Shown here piece after piece: positions 34,512-42,417 of a DNA stretch of 54,294 bases. Source of the stretch: Bacillota bacterium (lineage in GTDB: Bacteria; Bacillota; Clostridia; Saccharofermentanales; Fastidiosipilaceae); contig JASGUU010000034.1 in the NCBI GenBank assembly GCA_030057555.1, positions 1-54,294 on the forward strand. The letters run 5' to 3'. How positions within the stretch are numbered: position 1 is the stretch's first letter; every line of letters begins with the position of its first letter. The notes beneath the pieces are model-generated. The model was given only the letters and a program-made list of their open reading frames with translations. It made no database searches and was not told the DNA's origin. Both the position numbers and the translations under genes were made by a program.

Positions 34512-35519
34512 ATGTCGGTCTACCGTGCGCCGCGCCTTGATCTCACGAAGACCCGCTGCTTCGATGTCGCGGGGCGCCACAACCTCGTCCGCATCGACAA
34601 TCTCCTGCGCCCGGCCGAGATTCTCGCTCCCGACTACGTTCCCACCCCCGCCGCCGCCGCCCTCGGCCGCGACCGGGCACTGCGCGAACTCGCCCGCGCC
34701 ATCCATGTGGCCCGCTCCGCCTCGCGCCCGGTCCTTCTCTTCTTCGGCGCCCATGTCATCAAGCGCGGCCTCTCGCCGCTGGTCATTGCCCTTCTCGAGG
34801 AGGGCCATGTCACCGCCGTCGCCTCGAACGGTGCCGGCAGCATCCACGACTTCGAGCTCGCCTGTCTGGGCGGCACCTCCGAGCACGTTCCCAGCGCAAT
34901 TGAGGACGGCAGCTTCGGCATGTGGGAGCAGACGGGCCGCGGCATGTGGGACGCCCTCCGTGCGGGCTCGGCCCGGGGCCTGGGCTACGGCGAGTCGCTC
35001 GCCGCCTGGGTCGAAGCCCATCCGCAGAATTTTCCCCACGTCTCCGACTGTGTCTTCGCCGCCGCCAGCCGCCTTGGCTGCCCTGCCACCTACCACGTGA
35101 CGGTGGGCACGGACATCATCCACCAGCATCCGACGGCCGACTTTGCCCTCCTCGGCGAGACGAGCGGACGCGATTTCGCGATCTTCTGCCATGTCGTCTC
35201 GGAGCTCTCGGGCGGCGTCTTCATCAATGCCGGCTCAGCCGTCACCGGTCCCGAGGTCTTTCTGAAGGCCCTCTCCATCGCCCGCAACCAGGGTCACGGG
35301 GTGCATCCCATCACAACAGCCAATCTCGACCTGCGCCCGCTGGCCCGGCCCACGGAAGAGCGTCTGTCCGACAGCGAGCCCGACTACTACTACCGTCCGC
35401 TCAAAAACATCCTCCAGCGTCCCACCAGCCTCGGCGGCCGCGGCCTCCGGATCACGGGCGACCACCGTGACAGCTTCGTGGCCCTCTACCGGCTCCTGCA
35501 TACGAAGGAGGCAGACTGA
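34512..35519 (+). CDS. Deoxyhypusine-synthase-like protein of unknown function
   Basis: 335 residues from ATG 34512 after GGGGAGG; an in-frame start 30 bases earlier is rejected. The core resembles the NAD-binding fold of deoxyhypusine synthase: GAHVIKRGLSPLVI, ASNGAGSIHDFE, VTVGTDIIHQHP, GSAVTGPEVFLKAL. The length and insertions differ from true DHS and no eIF5A exists in bacteria, so it does not make deoxyhypusine. I know of no assigned reaction for this subfamily. It overlaps the HldE-like kinase gene by one base (TGATG) and is followed by a HAD phosphatase. That order argues for a sugar or sugar-phosphate substrate, perhaps an NAD-dependent step. Function is left open. Confidence 0.75.
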   Translation: MSVYRAPRLDLTKTRCFDVAGRHNLVRIDNLLRPAEILAPDYVPTPAAAALGRDRALRELARAIHVARSASRPVLLFFGAHVIKRGLSPLVIALLEEGHVTAVASNGAGSIHDFELACLGGTSEHVPSAIEDGSFGMWEQTGRGMWDALRAGSARGLGYGESLAAWVEAHPQNFPHVSDCVFAAASRLGCPATYHVTVGTDIIHQHPTADFALLGETSGRDFAIFCHVVSELSGGVFINAGSAVTGPEVFLKALSIARNQGHGVHPITTANLDLRPLARPTEERLSDSEPDYYYRPLKNILQRPTSLGGRGLRITGDHRDSFVALYRLLHTKEAD

Positions 35520-36556
35520 TGCTTCGGGAATATAACTGTCCGGATTACGTCGATCGCGCCTGGCTGCAGGGCTTTGCCAGGCAAAGCCGGTCACTCGCGG
35601 CCGCCGTCATCGGCGACGGGGCCCTCGATGCCTGGTGGTTCTGCGACATGCGCCGTAGCGAGCTCTCCCTCGAGACACCCTTCCCCACCTGGCCGGTCGT
35701 CTCCGAACGCTATGGCTGCGGGGCGGCCGCGAATGTCGCCGTCCAGCTGCGCACCCTCGGTGTCGGCCGCGTCTGTCTGCTCAGCGTTATCGGGCGCGAC
35801 TGGCGTGCCGATCTCCTTGAGTCACTGCTTACAGCCGAAGGCATCTCAACAGAAGCGCTCATCCGCACACCTGAGCGCCAGACCCCGGCCTATCTGAAGC
35901 CCGTCCTTGAGGGGTACCCGGATGCCCCGGCAACTGAGGTCAGCCGCCTTGATTTCCTGAGCGCAGTCCCGCTCGCGGACGATCTGGAGGCCGAAATGCT
36001 GACCCGGATCCGCCGGCTCGCGGCCGAGGTCGACTTCATCATCGTCAGCGACCAGTACCTTCAGGGCTGTCTGACGCCCGCCCTGCGTGCTGAGATTTCC
36101 GCCATCGGCAGAGGTGGCGCCCTGCCTGTTGTTGTCGACAGCCGCCATCATCTCGGTGCCTACTCCCATGTCTTTGCCACCCCCAACCGCCACGAGGCCC
36201 GGGAGGTCAGCGGCTGTTTCGATCTTCATGAAGCCGGCCGCGAGCTCGCCCGCCGGCTCAGCCACGACCTCGCCGTCACCTGCGGCGGAGAGGGCGCCCT
36301 CGCGGTGATGGGCGGGGAGGTGCACCATCTGCACCCGCCCCGTCTGGACCGGATTGTCGATACGGTCGGCGCCGGTGACTGTTTCAGCGCGGCCCTCGCG
36401 GCCAGCTGGGCTGTCGGCCGGAAGAACGGGCAGGTGCCAGCAGGCCTCCGTGATGTCGCCTTTGCCACGGCCGTCGCCACCGTAAGCACCAGACAGCGCG
36501 GTACCGGACGCATCCGTCTCCATGAGGTGGAGGCGGTTCTTTTCGGGGAGACCTGA
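35519..36556 (+). CDS. PfkB kinase resembling the kinase domain of HldE/RfaE
   Basis: 345 residues. Residues about 30-125 follow the heptose-kinase pattern: VIGDGALDAWWF, then YGCGAAANVAVQLRTLGV and SVIGRDWRADLL. VDSRHH and TPNRHEAREVSG appear in the middle, and the second PfkB signature DTVGAGDCFSAAL (281-293) has catalytic D287. HldE phosphorylates D-glycero-D-manno-heptose 7-phosphate. The second, nucleotidyltransferase half of HldE is absent, and no GmhA isomerase is nearby, so the substrate is probably different. It is tightly packed between the DHS-like gene (one-base overlap) and the HAD gene (1-base gap). Confidence 0.85.
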   Translation: MLREYNCPDYVDRAWLQGFARQSRSLAAAVIGDGALDAWWFCDMRRSELSLETPFPTWPVVSERYGCGAAANVAVQLRTLGVGRVCLLSVIGRDWRADLLESLLTAEGISTEALIRTPERQTPAYLKPVLEGYPDAPATEVSRLDFLSAVPLADDLEAEMLTRIRRLAAEVDFIIVSDQYLQGCLTPALRAEISAIGRGGALPVVVDSRHHLGAYSHVFATPNRHEAREVSGCFDLHEAGRELARRLSHDLAVTCGGEGALAVMGGEVHHLHPPRLDRIVDTVGAGDCFSAALAASWAVGRKNGQVPAGLRDVAFATAVATVSTRQRGTGRIRLHEVEAVLFGET

Positions 36557-36557
36557 G

Positions 36558-37316
36558 ATGGATCTGTTGCAGATTCTGAAGCATCGTGCCATTCTCTTCG
36601 ACTTTGACGGCACACTTTCCCTGCTGCGCAGCGGCTGGGAAGCCGTCATGCGCGGCTTCATGCTCGACTGTCTCGACCCCACCGGCGCCGCCCATGCCGG
36701 ACTCGCCCCTCTGGTCGACGGCTACATTGCGGAGTCGACCGGCATCGAGACCGCCCGCCAGATGATCTGGCTCGCCGCCCGGGTGGAGGAGCGCCACGGC
36801 CCCTGGCCCGATCGTGATCTCTGGTGGTATAAGGCTGGTTATCTCGACCGCCTGATGACCATTGTAGAAGAGCGCATCGCCCTGGTGACGCAAAATCCGG
36901 CATTGATTCCCGCCTTTTCGGTCCCCGGCTCCCATGCCTTCGTGCAGCGCCTCGCCGCCGCCGGCTGTGAGCTCGCGATCGCCAGCGGCACCGACGATCC
37001 CGATGTCCGTCGTGAGGCCGCCCTCCTCGGCTTCGCCCCGCATTTCAACCTAATCGTCGGCTCGCCGCCCACCCGTCTCGCCTCGGGGAAGGAATACCTC
37101 CTCGGCCTGCTCCTCGAGCGCTGGGAGCCCGCCGAGATTCTGGTCATCGGCGACGGCCCCGTCGAGCTCCGGCTGGGCCGGGAGGCGGGCTGCCGGACCC
37201 TTGCCATTGCCAGCCGTGAGGGCGACAGCACGGCTGCCTGGTGCCGGAAGCGCGACCGCCTCGCCGCTGTCACGCCGGACGCCCTGCTGGAGGACTTTGC
37301 GACACTGGTAACTTGA
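36558..37316 (+). CDS. HAD superfamily sugar phosphatase
   Basis: 252 residues from ATG 36558, with GGGGAG eleven bases upstream. All HAD blocks are present: motif I LFDFDGTL (nucleophile D15, acid D17), motif II ASGTDD, the Lys in SGKEYLLGLL and motif III GDGPVELRLG. An alpha-helical cap between about 30 and 130 makes it a C1-type phosphatase like phosphoglycolate phosphatase or beta-phosphoglucomutase. As the third gene of the DHS-like/kinase/HAD trio it may remove a phosphate from the product of that route. The substrate is not identifiable. Confidence 0.85.
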   Translation: MDLLQILKHRAILFDFDGTLSLLRSGWEAVMRGFMLDCLDPTGAAHAGLAPLVDGYIAESTGIETARQMIWLAARVEERHGPWPDRDLWWYKAGYLDRLMTIVEERIALVTQNPALIPAFSVPGSHAFVQRLAAAGCELAIASGTDDPDVRREAALLGFAPHFNLIVGSPPTRLASGKEYLLGLLLERWEPAEILVIGDGPVELRLGREAGCRTLAIASREGDSTAAWCRKRDRLAAVTPDALLEDFATLVT

Positions 37317-37350
37317 GTTTTCAAATCCAAAACGGACTTAGTAAAGATGG

Positions 37351-37379
37351 TTGACATAGTATCCTCAGCGTGAAAGAAT
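37351..37379 (+). promoter_or_regulatory. Candidate promoter of the aldolase-transporter-mannosidase operon
   Basis: TTGACA (37351-37356), 17 bases, AAGAAT (37374-37379). It lies in the 124-base gap after the HAD gene, about 60 bases before the aldolase ATG, and shares the GTTGACA...TCCTC pattern with the region before the ROK gene. Confidence 0.5.
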
Positions 37380-37440
37380 AAGACCAGGCCGTTCTGCATT
37401 TCTGTTCTATCTGCTGCTTGTTGATGAAGAGGGAACAAGG

Positions 37441-38325
37441 ATGAACTGTACTTTTTGTGGAACTGTTGTACCTCTGGTCACCCCCTACAAACCCGATCTC
37501 GCTCTGGATCTCGACGGCTTTGCGGCTCTGCTGCAGCACTTTGATACCCGGGATGCGGTGGATGGTCTCTTTGTCATGGGAGCTACAGGCGAATATGACC
37601 GTCTGAATTTCGCAGAACGCTGTCAAATACTGGACCTGCTGCTTGAATTGCAACTCAAAACCGCCTGGATACCGAACATCTCGAGCCTCGAGTGGGAGCC
37701 TTCGCTGGCTCTCGCACGCTATGCAGGTGAGCGCGGAATTGAAACAGTAGGTTTTATTCTCCCGGCAGGCTGTCGCTCTTTCGCCGATGTGCGCCGCTGT
37801 CTCAGCGAACTGCGCGACATGGGACTTAAGGTCTTTGTCTATCAGACAGGGAATTCGCCCTATCCGCTCACAGCGGAAGAGCTGGGAGAGCTGGTGGACG
37901 CAGATCTCCTGACAGGCATCAAAGACAGCTGCAGCAATACCAACATGTTTCGTCATCTGCGCTACGTGGCGGAACAGGGAGAGCGGATCACTGTCATTCA
38001 GGGTGTCGAGATGCTCTATCTCTCGTCGCTTTGCCTTGGTGGTGCCGGGGTTATCGGCGGTGGCTGCAATGTCTATCCCGAGCAGCTTACAGCGATCCGC
38101 CGGGCCTGGGAAAGCCGCGACCTTGAACGTGCCCGGCAGATCCAGCGTGATGTCAATATCTGGATAGAAGGTATTTATAACGAGGGCAGTGGTCTGGAGA
38201 GCATGAAGTACTATCTGGCGCTTTCCGGAGTGCCGATCGGGACCGCTTCGCGCTCTTCCTCCGGTGAGCTGAGCGCCACGAAGCGTGGCTGGGTGGAGGC
38301 ACTGCATCGACGGCTTCCAGGTTGA
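37441..38325 (+). CDS. DapA-family class I aldolase/synthase (KDG aldolase or N-acetylneuraminate lyase type)
   Basis: 294 residues, full length for the dihydrodipicolinate synthase/NAL superfamily. Visible residues: pyruvate-binding G-x-TGE block GATGEYDRL (48-55), Tyr134 in FVYQTG and the Schiff-base Lys161 in GIKDS. These enzymes split or join a 2-keto acid and an aldehyde. Placement in a transporter/mannosidase operon argues for a catabolic 2-keto-3-deoxy sugar acid aldolase rather than lysine synthesis. The ATG 37441 has only a weak AACAAGG site. Codon use is less GC-biased than in the gene before it. Confidence 0.86.
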   Translation: MNCTFCGTVVPLVTPYKPDLALDLDGFAALLQHFDTRDAVDGLFVMGATGEYDRLNFAERCQILDLLLELQLKTAWIPNISSLEWEPSLALARYAGERGIETVGFILPAGCRSFADVRRCLSELRDMGLKVFVYQTGNSPYPLTAEELGELVDADLLTGIKDSCSNTNMFRHLRYVAEQGERITVIQGVEMLYLSSLCLGGAGVIGGGCNVYPEQLTAIRRAWESRDLERARQIQRDVNIWIEGIYNEGSGLESMKYYLALSGVPIGTASRSSSGELSATKRGWVEALHRRLPG

Positions 38326-38396
38326 CGGTGCTGCATGGACGGAAGGTAGGGGAACGGATTTCCGCAGGGAAACACAAGGAAAAGAGGTGTGAAGAC

Positions 38397-40262
38397 ATGC
38401 TGAAAAGGAAGAGAGGATTGAAGTGGCTGAGCGCTTTCGCGGCGCTGGGTCTGCTGCTTGGCATAATGGCCGGTTGTCAGGGTGGAACGGAGCAGCCCAC
38501 CACGGCCGGCCCGACTACCAGGCAGGAGGCTGCTGCGGATACGACAGCAGAAGCTCCGAAAAAGACCGAAGCCCCCGAAGAGACGGAGGCTCCCGAAACG
38601 GAAGCCCCTGAAGAAACGGAGGCTCCAGAGACTGAAGCTCCCGAGACAGAGACGGCGGGTGAACCTACACCGGTTACGATCTGGTATACCATCGGCCGCT
38701 TTACCATCGACGAGCGGACGGATCAGATTCCGCGTGAGGAAGATCTCGGCTTTCTCGAGGAAAAGTTCAACATCAAACTCGATTTCGTCACATCTCCGGG
38801 CGATCAGGCACGCGACCAGCTCGGAATACTGCTGTCCACCAATTCCATGCCGGACATCGTGGCTACGCCGGGAGCTTACGACACGTTTCTGATCCGCCCC
38901 GACCAGTTGTTTACCGATGGCCAGATCATTGACCTCGGCACGGTGATCGATCAGATTCCGACCTACAAGAGCATCATCGATGAGAACCCGGTGCTGATGA
39001 AAAACGTGATGGATGATGAGGGTCATATCCTGTATTTTGGCATGCCCATCTTTGAAGCCGAGATCGGCATGTCCGGCGGTCTGATGCTGCGCCGTGACTG
39101 GGTCGAAAAACTGGACATGGAGATGCCGCAGTCGATTGACGATTTCCTCAACATCCTGCGCGCCTTCCGTGACAAGGATCCCAATGGCAATGGCGAAGCG
39201 GATGAGATTCCTTTCTGCGGCACTCAGGGTTCACTGCAGGTTATTGGCAACCTCCTCGGTGTTCAGGAGACCTTCTCCATGGTCGGCGGTTCCGGCGGCC
39301 AGGTCGTCTTTGGTCCCTTCGAGGAGGAAATCTACCGCGAGCGCCTGAAGCTGATCCGTACCATGGTCGAAGAGAAACTGATCAACGAGAACTACTACAA
39401 CTTCGATATGCAGATGCGCGATACCTGGATTTCGGAGGATCGTATCGGTGCGGCGCTGACGGGTCTTGGCAACCTTGACAAGTGGAACAATCTGATGGCC
39501 GATCACGAGAGCTTTCTGATGTGGCCCTTTGATAACCCTGCCCAGGAGGACGGCAACCGCTACTTTGACCGTACCGATCTGTCGAAGGCCATGCGCCATG
39601 ACATCACCATGATCTCATCCAATGCTCTGGATCCGGGCGTCTGTGCCGCTCTTCTGGACTATTTCTACACCGATGAAGGTCACATGCTTCAGACCTTTGG
39701 CGTGGAAGGTCTGACCTACGAGATGGACGGCGACTTCCCCCACTATACGGACCTGATTCTGCATAATCCCGACGGCCTCGGTGTTGGTGATGCTCAGGTG
39801 AAATATATCGGCATTCCGGGTGCCCGCACCTATGAGGATCTGCGTGTCTGGGCCCAGCTTTCACTGACAACACCTGCTTCACGCCAGGCTGCCATGAAGA
39901 CCTGGACCGACACGTTTACCGAAGAGACCAATACTCCGATTCCACCGGCCATGATGACCGTCGATGATGCGGACGAGTATGCGACGATCATGGCCGACCT
40001 GCAGACCTACCTGCTGGAAAGCGTCGCGAAGTTCACGACCGGCGAGTGGGACATCGATACGCAGTACGACGCCTTTGTCGAAGAGTGCCGTGTGCTGGGT
40101 GCCGAGCGTGCGCTCGAATTGCAGGATATCGCGATCAAGGCCTGGCAGGAACGCGGCGGAGTTCCCTACGAATTCACGCTGCAGCGGGCTGAAATCGACT
40201 GGTCGAAGATCCCGTTCCTGAGCGAACGCGGCATCGAATACATGGATCCCAGCCTCCGCTGA
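38397..40262 (+). CDS. ABC importer solute-binding lipoprotein (LplA/YtcQ-like, large)
   Basis: 621 residues from ATG 38397, after AAGAGGTG. The lipoprotein signal ends in LGIMAGC (Cys at about residue 25). A repetitive acidic linker with EAPEETEAPETEAPE units (about 45-90) tethers the binding domain to the membrane. The rest is the two-lobed family 1-type solute-binding fold; large versions like this go with the LplB/LplC permease type that imports complex oligosaccharides such as those from pectin, xylan or N-glycan. The two permease genes follow at once. The repeat linker is similar in composition to that of the surface protein at 2860-7161 and the transglutaminase-like protein. Confidence 0.92.
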   Translation: MLKRKRGLKWLSAFAALGLLLGIMAGCQGGTEQPTTAGPTTRQEAAADTTAEAPKKTEAPEETEAPETEAPEETEAPETEAPETETAGEPTPVTIWYTIGRFTIDERTDQIPREEDLGFLEEKFNIKLDFVTSPGDQARDQLGILLSTNSMPDIVATPGAYDTFLIRPDQLFTDGQIIDLGTVIDQIPTYKSIIDENPVLMKNVMDDEGHILYFGMPIFEAEIGMSGGLMLRRDWVEKLDMEMPQSIDDFLNILRAFRDKDPNGNGEADEIPFCGTQGSLQVIGNLLGVQETFSMVGGSGGQVVFGPFEEEIYRERLKLIRTMVEEKLINENYYNFDMQMRDTWISEDRIGAALTGLGNLDKWNNLMADHESFLMWPFDNPAQEDGNRYFDRTDLSKAMRHDITMISSNALDPGVCAALLDYFYTDEGHMLQTFGVEGLTYEMDGDFPHYTDLILHNPDGLGVGDAQVKYIGIPGARTYEDLRVWAQLSLTTPASRQAAMKTWTDTFTEETNTPIPPAMMTVDDADEYATIMADLQTYLLESVAKFTTGEWDIDTQYDAFVEECRVLGAERALELQDIAIKAWQERGGVPYEFTLQRAEIDWSKIPFLSERGIEYMDPSLR

Positions 40263-40275
40263 CATAACCCTGGGA

Positions 40276-40302
40276 CGCGCCCGTGTCACAAACACGGGCG
40301 CG
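40276..40302 (+). terminator. Strong intercistronic hairpin after the binding-protein gene
   Basis: A perfect 11-bp stem (CGCGCCCGTGT / ACACGGGCGCG) with loop CACAA, 14 bases after the stop, without a T-run. Such hairpins are common between binding-protein and permease genes, where they protect the upstream mRNA or reduce read-through so that more binding protein is made. Confidence 0.7.
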
Positions 40303-40340
40303 CTTCCGCAGGCCGCCTGTGACTGCAGAACGGGAGGAAG

Positions 40341-41318
40341 ATGGCTTTCATGCGCAACAGAAAAAGAGACGTAAGCGATGCGCCCACAGCATCGCCTGCC
40401 AGGCGACGGGACTGGCGCGCCTACTTCGCCCGCACCTGGTTTATCTATCTGATTTTTCTTATTGTGCTGATATGGTACGGCATCTTTCGCTATGCGCCGA
40501 TGTATGGTGTCCAGATTGCCTTCCGCCGCTACACGCCCTCAGCCGGTATCTGGAACAGTCGCTGGGTGGGACTCAAAAACTTCGAACGCTTTTTTACCAG
40601 TGCCTATTTCACGCGGGTGTTTCGCAACACGATTGTGATGAATCTGCTGAATCTGATCTTTGCCTTTCCCGCCCCGATTGTCTTTGCCCTGATGCTGAAC
40701 GAGATCCGGCACAGTGCCGTCAAGCGAAGCATTCAAACGATCAGCTACCTGCCTCACTTTATTTCGATGGTGGTTCTGACCGGCATCATGCATGACTTCC
40801 TGAATGATACGGGGACGATTACCACGCTGCTGAACAGGGTCTTTGGTCTGCCGCGGAAGGTCTGGCTGAACGATGTCAACGCCTATCGCACCATCTATAT
40901 CCTCTCCGATATCTGGAAGGACCTCGGCTGGAGCGCCATCATCTATCTCGCAGCGCTGTCCAATGTCGATACCGATCTCTATGACGCCGCCGAGATCGAC
41001 GGCTGCGGCTCCATCCGCAAAATAATCTATGTGACCCTGCCCGGCATCGCGCCGACCATCATCATTCTGCTCATTCTGCGCATAGGGAGCATGCTGAGTC
41101 TGGGGGTCGAGAAAACGCTGCTGCTCTATAATCCCAATACCTGGGAAGTTTCCGACATCATTTCGTCGTTTGTCTACCGCCGCGGCTTCGGCATCGACGG
41201 ACGTGCTGATTATTCCTTCAGCACTGCCGTTGACCTGTTTAACGCGGTCGTCAACCTCTGTCTGCTGACGCTGGCGAACATTGTCGCCCGCCGTTTCAGT
41301 GAAACGAGTCTATGGTGA
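40341..41318 (+). CDS. ABC sugar permease, LplB/YteP type
   Basis: 325 residues with six membrane helices and a cytoplasmic basic N-terminus. The EAA loop reads DAAEIDGCGSIRKIIYVTLPGI, which contacts the ATPase. GVQIAFRRYTP and WVGLKNFERFF near the N-terminus are typical of LplB/YteP permeases. ATG 40341 has GGGAGGAAG directly upstream. It pairs with the next permease. No ATPase gene is found in the locus, so a shared MsmK/MsmX-like ATPase coded elsewhere probably powers it. Confidence 0.93.
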   Translation: MAFMRNRKRDVSDAPTASPARRRDWRAYFARTWFIYLIFLIVLIWYGIFRYAPMYGVQIAFRRYTPSAGIWNSRWVGLKNFERFFTSAYFTRVFRNTIVMNLLNLIFAFPAPIVFALMLNEIRHSAVKRSIQTISYLPHFISMVVLTGIMHDFLNDTGTITTLLNRVFGLPRKVWLNDVNAYRTIYILSDIWKDLGWSAIIYLAALSNVDTDLYDAAEIDGCGSIRKIIYVTLPGIAPTIIILLILRIGSMLSLGVEKTLLLYNPNTWEVSDIISSFVYRRGFGIDGRADYSFSTAVDLFNAVVNLCLLTLANIVARRFSETSLW

Positions 41319-41325
41319 GGTGCGT

Positions 41326-42207
41326 ATGCTGAGTCGTTCATGGCGCCGGTCGCCGGGGGATGTTGTTCTCAAGGCTGTCATCGCCGTTGTGATGCTGGTG
41401 ATCGTCATCGTGACGCTCTATCCGTTCTGGTATATCTTTGTCGCCTCCTTCAGCGATCCCCGCGAGGTGGTCAGGACCAGTGGCATCATGATCTGGTTCA
41501 AAGGCTTCGACCTTTATGCCTACCGGGAGGTGCTGAATTATCGCCTGATCTGGATTGCCTATCGCAACACCCTTGTCTATCTCTTCTTCGGACTGATTGT
41601 AAACATGACCATGACGGTTCTCGCCGCCTATGCCTTTTCACGGAAAAATGTCATAGGGAGCGGAGTCATGATGAAACTTGTCGTCTTTACGATGTTTTTC
41701 AGCGGCGGCATGATTCCCAACTACATTATTGTGGATTCTCTGGGTCTGACCAATACCATGTGGTCGCAGTTTGTTCCCTATGCGATCAACACCTACAACC
41801 TCATCATCCTGCGCACCGCCTTTCAGGCGATTCCCGATTCGATCGAAGAGGCGGCCATCATCGACGGTGCATCCCCGGCCCAGCTTATGGTGCGCATCGT
41901 CCTTCCCCTGGCTCTGCCCAGCATCATGGTCATCGGCCTCTACTACACCGAGGAAATCTGGAATTCCTATTTCCGCGGCCTGCTCTATCTGCGTTCGGAC
42001 CAGAAGTACTCGCTGCAGATGGTGCTGCGCATGATTCTGGATACGAGCCACACGGGTCAGTCCGATCAGGCCTTTGTCAATACAAATATCGACCGTACCG
42101 TGAAATATGCCTCGATCATTGTGTCGACGCTGCCGGTGCTGATGGTCTATCCGTTTATTCAGCGCTATTTTGTCCAGGGTGTCATGATCGGTTCAATCAA
42201 GGGCTGA
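41326..42207 (+). CDS. ABC sugar permease, LplC/YtcP type
   Basis: 293 residues, six helices. ATG 41326 is chosen for GTGAGGTG seven bases upstream; an in-frame start at 41281 would overlap the previous gene. The EAA motif reads EEAAIIDGASPAQLMVRIVLPLALP. The family opening (TLYPFWYIFVASFSDP) and FSGGMIPNYI are present. It forms the heterodimeric channel with the permease at 40341, in the same order as in Lpl/Yte systems. It is followed by a 210-base gap and the long GH38 gene. Confidence 0.93.
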   Translation: MLSRSWRRSPGDVVLKAVIAVVMLVIVIVTLYPFWYIFVASFSDPREVVRTSGIMIWFKGFDLYAYREVLNYRLIWIAYRNTLVYLFFGLIVNMTMTVLAAYAFSRKNVIGSGVMMKLVVFTMFFSGGMIPNYIIVDSLGLTNTMWSQFVPYAINTYNLIILRTAFQAIPDSIEEAAIIDGASPAQLMVRIVLPLALPSIMVIGLYYTEEIWNSYFRGLLYLRSDQKYSLQMVLRMILDTSHTGQSDQAFVNTNIDRTVKYASIIVSTLPVLMVYPFIQRYFVQGVMIGSIKG

Positions 42208-42417
42208 TGCAGCCGGCTCTGACAATGGCCTGCGGTGCAGGGGGTCAGCAATGACCAGACGGGAACGATGGTATCAGCTTCAGCCGCTTCGGCACCACCA
42301 GTTGCCCGGTCGACTGCTCCGCCTGTGCTGCCATGTTGCCCGTGTTGGCCTCGGAAGCGAAGCAATGATATACGCGGTTTTTCCGTCCGGCCGGGTGTTT
42401 TCCGGAGGATCGCTGAC

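Noticed and set aside
34512-35519. Second LarA-like racemase
   Set aside because: Initially suspected from context, but it lacks the PDxTR and His/Lys set; the NGAG and GSAV blocks fit a DHS-like fold instead.
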